DNA of 64,000 nucleotides from an uncultured Synergistales bacterium. GTDB lineage: Bacteria > Synergistota > Synergistia > Synergistales > Aminobacteriaceae. Positions within the stretch are counted from its first letter, which is position 1. The number at the start of each line of letters is the position of its first letter. The stretch lies in the NCBI GenBank assembly GCA_905233725.1, contig CAJOEM010000003.1, forward strand, positions 43,148-107,147. The letters run 5' to 3'. Under the pieces are notes generated by a model that saw only the letters and a program-made list of their open reading frames with translations, had not been told where the DNA came from and made no database searches. The position numbers and the translations under genes were made by a program. Positions 60,932-64,000 of the stretch are shown piece after piece.

Positions 60932-60981
60932 CTCGAACTCCTTACAATATTTTTTATAGTGACAAAGAATATTCTGCCTTC

Positions 60982-61009
60982 TTGTTTTTTATTTGAACCT
61001 AATTATAAT
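60982..61009 (+). promoter_or_regulatory. Probable promoter of the Old-Yellow-Enzyme gene
   Basis: TTGTTT (60982-60987) and TATAAT (61004-61009) with a 16-base spacer. A GAAAGAGAG site precedes the ATG at 61052. Confidence 0.55.
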
Positions 61010-61051
61010 AAAGGCATGAACAAAAATCAAGCATGAAAGAGAGATTTCATC

Positions 61052-62083
61052 ATGAAGAAAATATTTGAGTCCGTAATTCTGAATAATATAGCCCTAAAGA
61101 ATCGTCTTATCCGCTCTGCTACCTGGGAAGGAATTGCAAACATTGACGGCAGCATTACAGATGAGACGTATGAAATTTACGAGGAACTGGCAAAAGGCGG
61201 AGTCGGTGCCATAATCACAGGCTTCACCAGTGTTGCGCTTCACGATTACTATTTTGGCGGCATGATGCGGCTCTGTGATGATTCACTCATTCCACAATAT
61301 AAAAGACTGACGGATATCATTCATGCAGAAAGGATTCCCGTTATCACGCAGCTTGCTCTTGGAGCATATTACCGGGAAATCAAAGGGCGCTTTATGCAAG
61401 TTGAACCTGATGATATGACTTCTGATGAGATAAAATTTGTCATCAAACACTTCATCTACGCCGCTATTCGAGCCGAAAAAGCAGGCTTTGACGGTGTACA
61501 GATTCACGCTGCACACTTCTTTTTCCTGAGTCGTTTTATCAGTCCTGCAGTCAACCATCGCACCGATGAATATGGCGGATCAACAGAAAATCGCTCCCGT
61601 ATCCTTCTTGATATTATGAACGGAATCCGAAAAGCTGTGCCAAAGCTTCATATTACGATCAAAATCAACAGCAGCGACTTTACTTACGGCGGACTGGAAG
61701 CGTCAGAATCCATTGCCATATGCAAACTTCTTGATCAAAACGGCATTGATTCCATCGAGGTCAGCGGCAACGGAACATCTGTCGGCGGAATCAAAGCTCA
61801 TGTGAATGAGGGATACTTTGTTCCTGTCGCAGCAGAGATTGCCAAGAGCGTTAGCTGTCCTGTCATAGTAGTCGGCGGTTTCAGGAGTTTGGATGTTATG
61901 TGAGAAGTTCTGAACAAGACTGAGATTGAACTTATTTCCCTTTCAAGACCATTGCTTCGTGAGCCGGATTTACCAAATAAAATTAAAGTCGATCCAAATG
62001 TTGTGTCAAAATGCGTTTCGTGCAATGCCTGCTATTCATCGCATGCTCACAAATGCGTTTTCAGAAGGAGAGATCAGGCATGA
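61052..62083 (+). pseudogene. Old-Yellow-Enzyme (NADH:flavin oxidoreductase), in-frame TGA near the end
   Basis: Residues 1-283 give the OYE barrel: LKNRLIRSATWEG, GFDGVQIHAAHFFFLSRFISP, NHRTDEYGGSTENRSR, PVIVVGGFRSLDVM. TGA at 61901-61903 then stops it. The same frame continues as EVLNKTEIELISLSRPLLRE and a cysteine block (CVSCNACYSSHAHKC) to a second TGA at 62083, which overlaps the next ATG. The extension is clearly the rest of the protein, so the first TGA is a nonsense mutation, perhaps from an arginine codon. The truncated form lacks the last strand and the FMN-phosphate side. Confidence 0.85.
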
Positions 62084-62961
62084 TGTTCCAATTAAATGTA
62101 CCGACCAAAAGAGGCTCCGTGCTGAATGGCGTACTTTTCCGCTCTGAAGAAAAACGTTCCGTTGACACGGTTATGATCGCAATCACTGGTATACACGGAA
62201 ATTTTTATTCCAATCCGTTTTATTACAATATCGGAGATACTCTGAACAGTGGAAATATCGATTTTATCTATGCCCAGACAAATGATGCCTTCGGGCGGAT
62301 TGAAACTCTCAACGTAAACACCGGAAAAACAGAAATTATAGGTTCATGGAATGAGCGTTTCTCTTATACAGACGAAGATATAAATGCGTACCTTTCTTTT
62401 GCCGAAGAAGAAGGCTATGAACACATCGTCCTTGCCGGTCACTCCCTCGGAGCGAACAAAGTGATCTATTATTTGTCGCATAATCATGATAAACGTGTGG
62501 GACACTTCTTTTTGCTCTCTCCTGCCAACCTGACATACATGATGTCCGCTGTGACAACAAGAGAAAAGCAGATTATCAAAGAACAGGTAGAACGCGGAGA
62601 CGGCGATAAGATGCTTCCCTTCCCGTTCATGGGATGGGTAGAGTGCATTGCTAATACTGCTTATGACTGGCAATTTTCCGGGCTGCTTAACAATGTCCAT
62701 ACGGCCAAGGACGGTGATTTTTCACAGGCAGAAAAGATCACTCACACCGGAGCACTTCTTGTCGGAACTTACGATAATTTCACAGACGGAGAGCCTTCTG
62801 AGTTTCTCCGCAACCTGAACGAGCACATGCCCAAACATAAAGAAAACAAATTGATTTTCATCGAAAAGACAGGTCACACCTACCAGATGAAAAATCAGGA
62901 AGTAGCCGATGATATACTTCATCAGCTTCAAGAATGGCTACCACCCTGTAAAAGGGATTAG
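62080..62961 (+). CDS. Alpha/beta-hydrolase (DUF1749-like)
   Basis: A 293-residue protein. The nucleophile elbow GHSLGANKVIYYL and an oxyanion region (AITGIHGNFYSNPF) are present; the acid is probably in GTYDNFTDGEPSEF and the His in IEKTGHTYQMK. The substrate is unknown. I take the ATG at 62080, which follows AAGGAGAG; the track start lies inside the oxidoreductase. It appears intact among decayed neighbours. Confidence 0.85.
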   Translation: MMFQLNVPTKRGSVLNGVLFRSEEKRSVDTVMIAITGIHGNFYSNPFYYNIGDTLNSGNIDFIYAQTNDAFGRIETLNVNTGKTEIIGSWNERFSYTDEDINAYLSFAEEEGYEHIVLAGHSLGANKVIYYLSHNHDKRVGHFFLLSPANLTYMMSAVTTREKQIIKEQVERGDGDKMLPFPFMGWVECIANTAYDWQFSGLLNNVHTAKDGDFSQAEKITHTGALLVGTYDNFTDGEPSEFLRNLNEHMPKHKENKLIFIEKTGHTYQMKNQEVADDILHQLQEWLPPCKRD

Positions 62962-62992
62962 CATAAATAATAATTAAACCAGGAGGATTAAC

Positions 62993-63865
62993 ATGAACAA
63001 TCGAGTTTGTGAAATCTTAGGTATTACAAAGCAAACAAGTGTTACACGTGATCCTGACGAGACAGCTGAACGTATGAGGCAGGAAATACGCAAAGTGCGG
63101 GAATTAAGCGATAAGCCGTTTTCTGTAAATGTGCTTCCGGTGCAGAACGGCACGGATATTTACACGCCGCCTATGTTAAAAGTCATTTAAGAAGAGAACG
63201 TTCCCGTTGTAACTTTTGTCGGAGAACCGGATGAAAAAATGTTCTGTGATTTTAAGAAGCGTGGGATCAAAATCGTATACCGCTCTCTGAATCCAACACC
63301 GGAAAATGCACGTCTTGCGGAGAAATACGGTGCGGATATTATTGTTGCAACCGGATTTGATGAAGGCGGAACACTGCCGGACAAGGTTCTTGGAACTTTC
63401 TCTATTGTTCCGCTCATTGTCGATTCTGTTGGGCACACTCCTGTAATGGCAGCAGGCGGTATTGCAGATCACCGTGCATTCAATGCAGCATTTGCTCTTG
63501 GAGCAGAGGGTGTATACTGTGGCACGGCGTTTTTGATGAGCAAAGAGAGCCGCATGGCAGAAAATGTCAAGGAAGCTGTTTTGAAAGCCAATGCCCAGGA
63601 TCTACTTCTTTTCAGAACCATACCAGCTTATTACCGTTCACTTCCCGGCAGCTTTGCAAATACTCTTGTAGCAATGGATAAAGCAGGCGCAACGAATGCA
63701 GAGCTCGGAAAAAAGATGGGTGGTTTTGCCAACCTGCGTGTCGGAATGCTTGAAGGCGACATGGACAGTGGCTATGTATCTGTCGGTCACGGAATCAGCC
63801 AAATCAATGAAATCAAGAGTGCAAAAGAAATTATCGATGCTTTATGCAGAGATTTTAAGAACTGA
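62993..63865 (+). pseudogene. Nitronate monooxygenase-like gene with N-terminal deletion and in-frame TAA
   Basis: The start MNNRVCEILGIT is family-typical, but the next about 30-35 residues (normally the PVIQGGM FMN-binding strand and the following helix) are missing, and VTRDPDETAERM follows at once. TAA at 63188-63190 then interrupts ...MLKVI/EENVPVVTF; a Lys codon (AAA to TAA) is the simplest origin. The rest (ADIIVATGFDEGG, VMAAGGIADHRAFNAAFALG, GTAFLMSKES) is in the same frame to 63865. Two lesions make it a clear pseudogene. AGGAGG precedes the ATG. Confidence 0.88.
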
Positions 63866-63936
63866 TCATAATAAATCGGCAGCCGGGGTAGTAATGAGCT
63901 TCTCCGGCACTGGTTCTGTTCGGAGGTAATAGTAAT

Positions 63937-64000
63937 GCCATTTATCAAAGCAAAGGTCAGCTGTCCAATATCGAAAAAACAGGAAGCCGAATTGAAAACA
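63937..64000 (+). CDS. Tautomerase (4-OT/MIF-like), N-terminal part only
   Basis: Starts MPFIKAKVSCPISKKQEAEL behind GGAGG and runs off the window. The N-terminal Pro after Met is the catalytic base of the tautomerase superfamily, and the spacing suggests an MIF-like form. The frame is too short for the ORF track. It follows the broken nitronate monooxygenase gene in the same direction. Confidence 0.75.

Noticed and set aside
26573-63190. Reassigned stop codon or selenocysteine as explanation for in-frame stops
   Set aside because: TAG, TGA and TAA each occur once inside genes, other genes use all three normally as stops, and no SECIS-like hairpin was obvious after the TGA.

Overview
This is one contiguous stretch of a low-GC bacterial chromosome that includes the replication origin region (dnaA, a DnaA-box-rich intergenic region, dnaN, recF). 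The gene set combines FtsE/FtsX, paired LytM (M23) proteins and PbpC with DivIVA and SepF. It also has a three-gene sodium-pump (methylmalonyl-CoA-type) decarboxylase operon, pyruvate phosphate dikinase and FlhB. Together with solitary type I-E-like CRISPR repeats, this suggests an anaerobic, diderm, amino-acid or organic-acid fermenter, most plausibly a gut or rumen Synergistota. That placement is an inference from gene content only. TTG start codons behind good Shine-Dalgarno sites are common. Short exact tandem duplications sit on several gene boundaries.

Layout: 1-12.4 kb is a leftward housekeeping run: a partial unknown gene, rimI-like, purA, a ctp protease, two tandem LytM proteins, ftsX, ftsE, an unknown gene, ppx, yibE/F, an rluA-type synthase and a yhaM-type nuclease. 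12.5-19.7 kb runs rightward: dcd, nadK, recN, a RecB/AddA-like helicase-nuclease and a DUF1275 membrane protein. The 3' end of the DUF1275 gene is duplicated into the 3' end of the convergent prepilin peptidase gene. 19.7-25 kb: prepilin peptidase, a YvyF-like zinc ribbon, pbpC and a Na/Pi transporter. 25-27.5 kb: threonine ammonia-lyase and an acyltransferase gene with an in-frame amber stop. 27.5-31.9 kb: recF, dnaN, the origin (12 DnaA-box-like sites plus a DnaA-trio-like tract) and dnaA. 32-38.6 kb: ppdK, recX, recG, divIVA, sepF. 38.7-41.3 kb: the decarboxylase operon. 41.4-44.3 kb: hisA, hisH and a MATE transporter flanked by two lone CRISPR-like repeats.

The most interesting region is 44.5-53.7 kb, a rightward operon-like accessory cluster. 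It encodes two different dynamin-family GTPases, a small tail-anchored protein and a large HerA-type ATPase with serine-rich tracts. These are followed by an LHH-type HNH/Endo VII nuclease overlapping a SUKH (SMI1/KNR4) immunity-like gene, and a WYL-domain regulator broken by a one-base frameshift. I read it as a membrane-linked defence or toxin-deployment module, which is a hypothesis. It is followed by a secreted Ada-like metal-binding protein, a three-gene tRNA operon (Leu, fMet, Met) and a stranded flhB.

55.9-64 kb is a second accessory region: a GmrSD-like DUF262/DUF1524 protein, a nitroreductase, an Rrf2-acetyltransferase fusion, a double SnoaL protein, an HxlR regulator, an Old-Yellow-Enzyme gene with an in-frame TGA, an alpha/beta hydrolase, a nitronate-monooxygenase gene with a deletion and an in-frame TAA, and the start of a tautomerase gene. 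Its right part looks horizontally acquired and is decaying. Three copies of an ATGTAA-N9-TTACAT-like palindrome mark a probable Rrf2 regulon.
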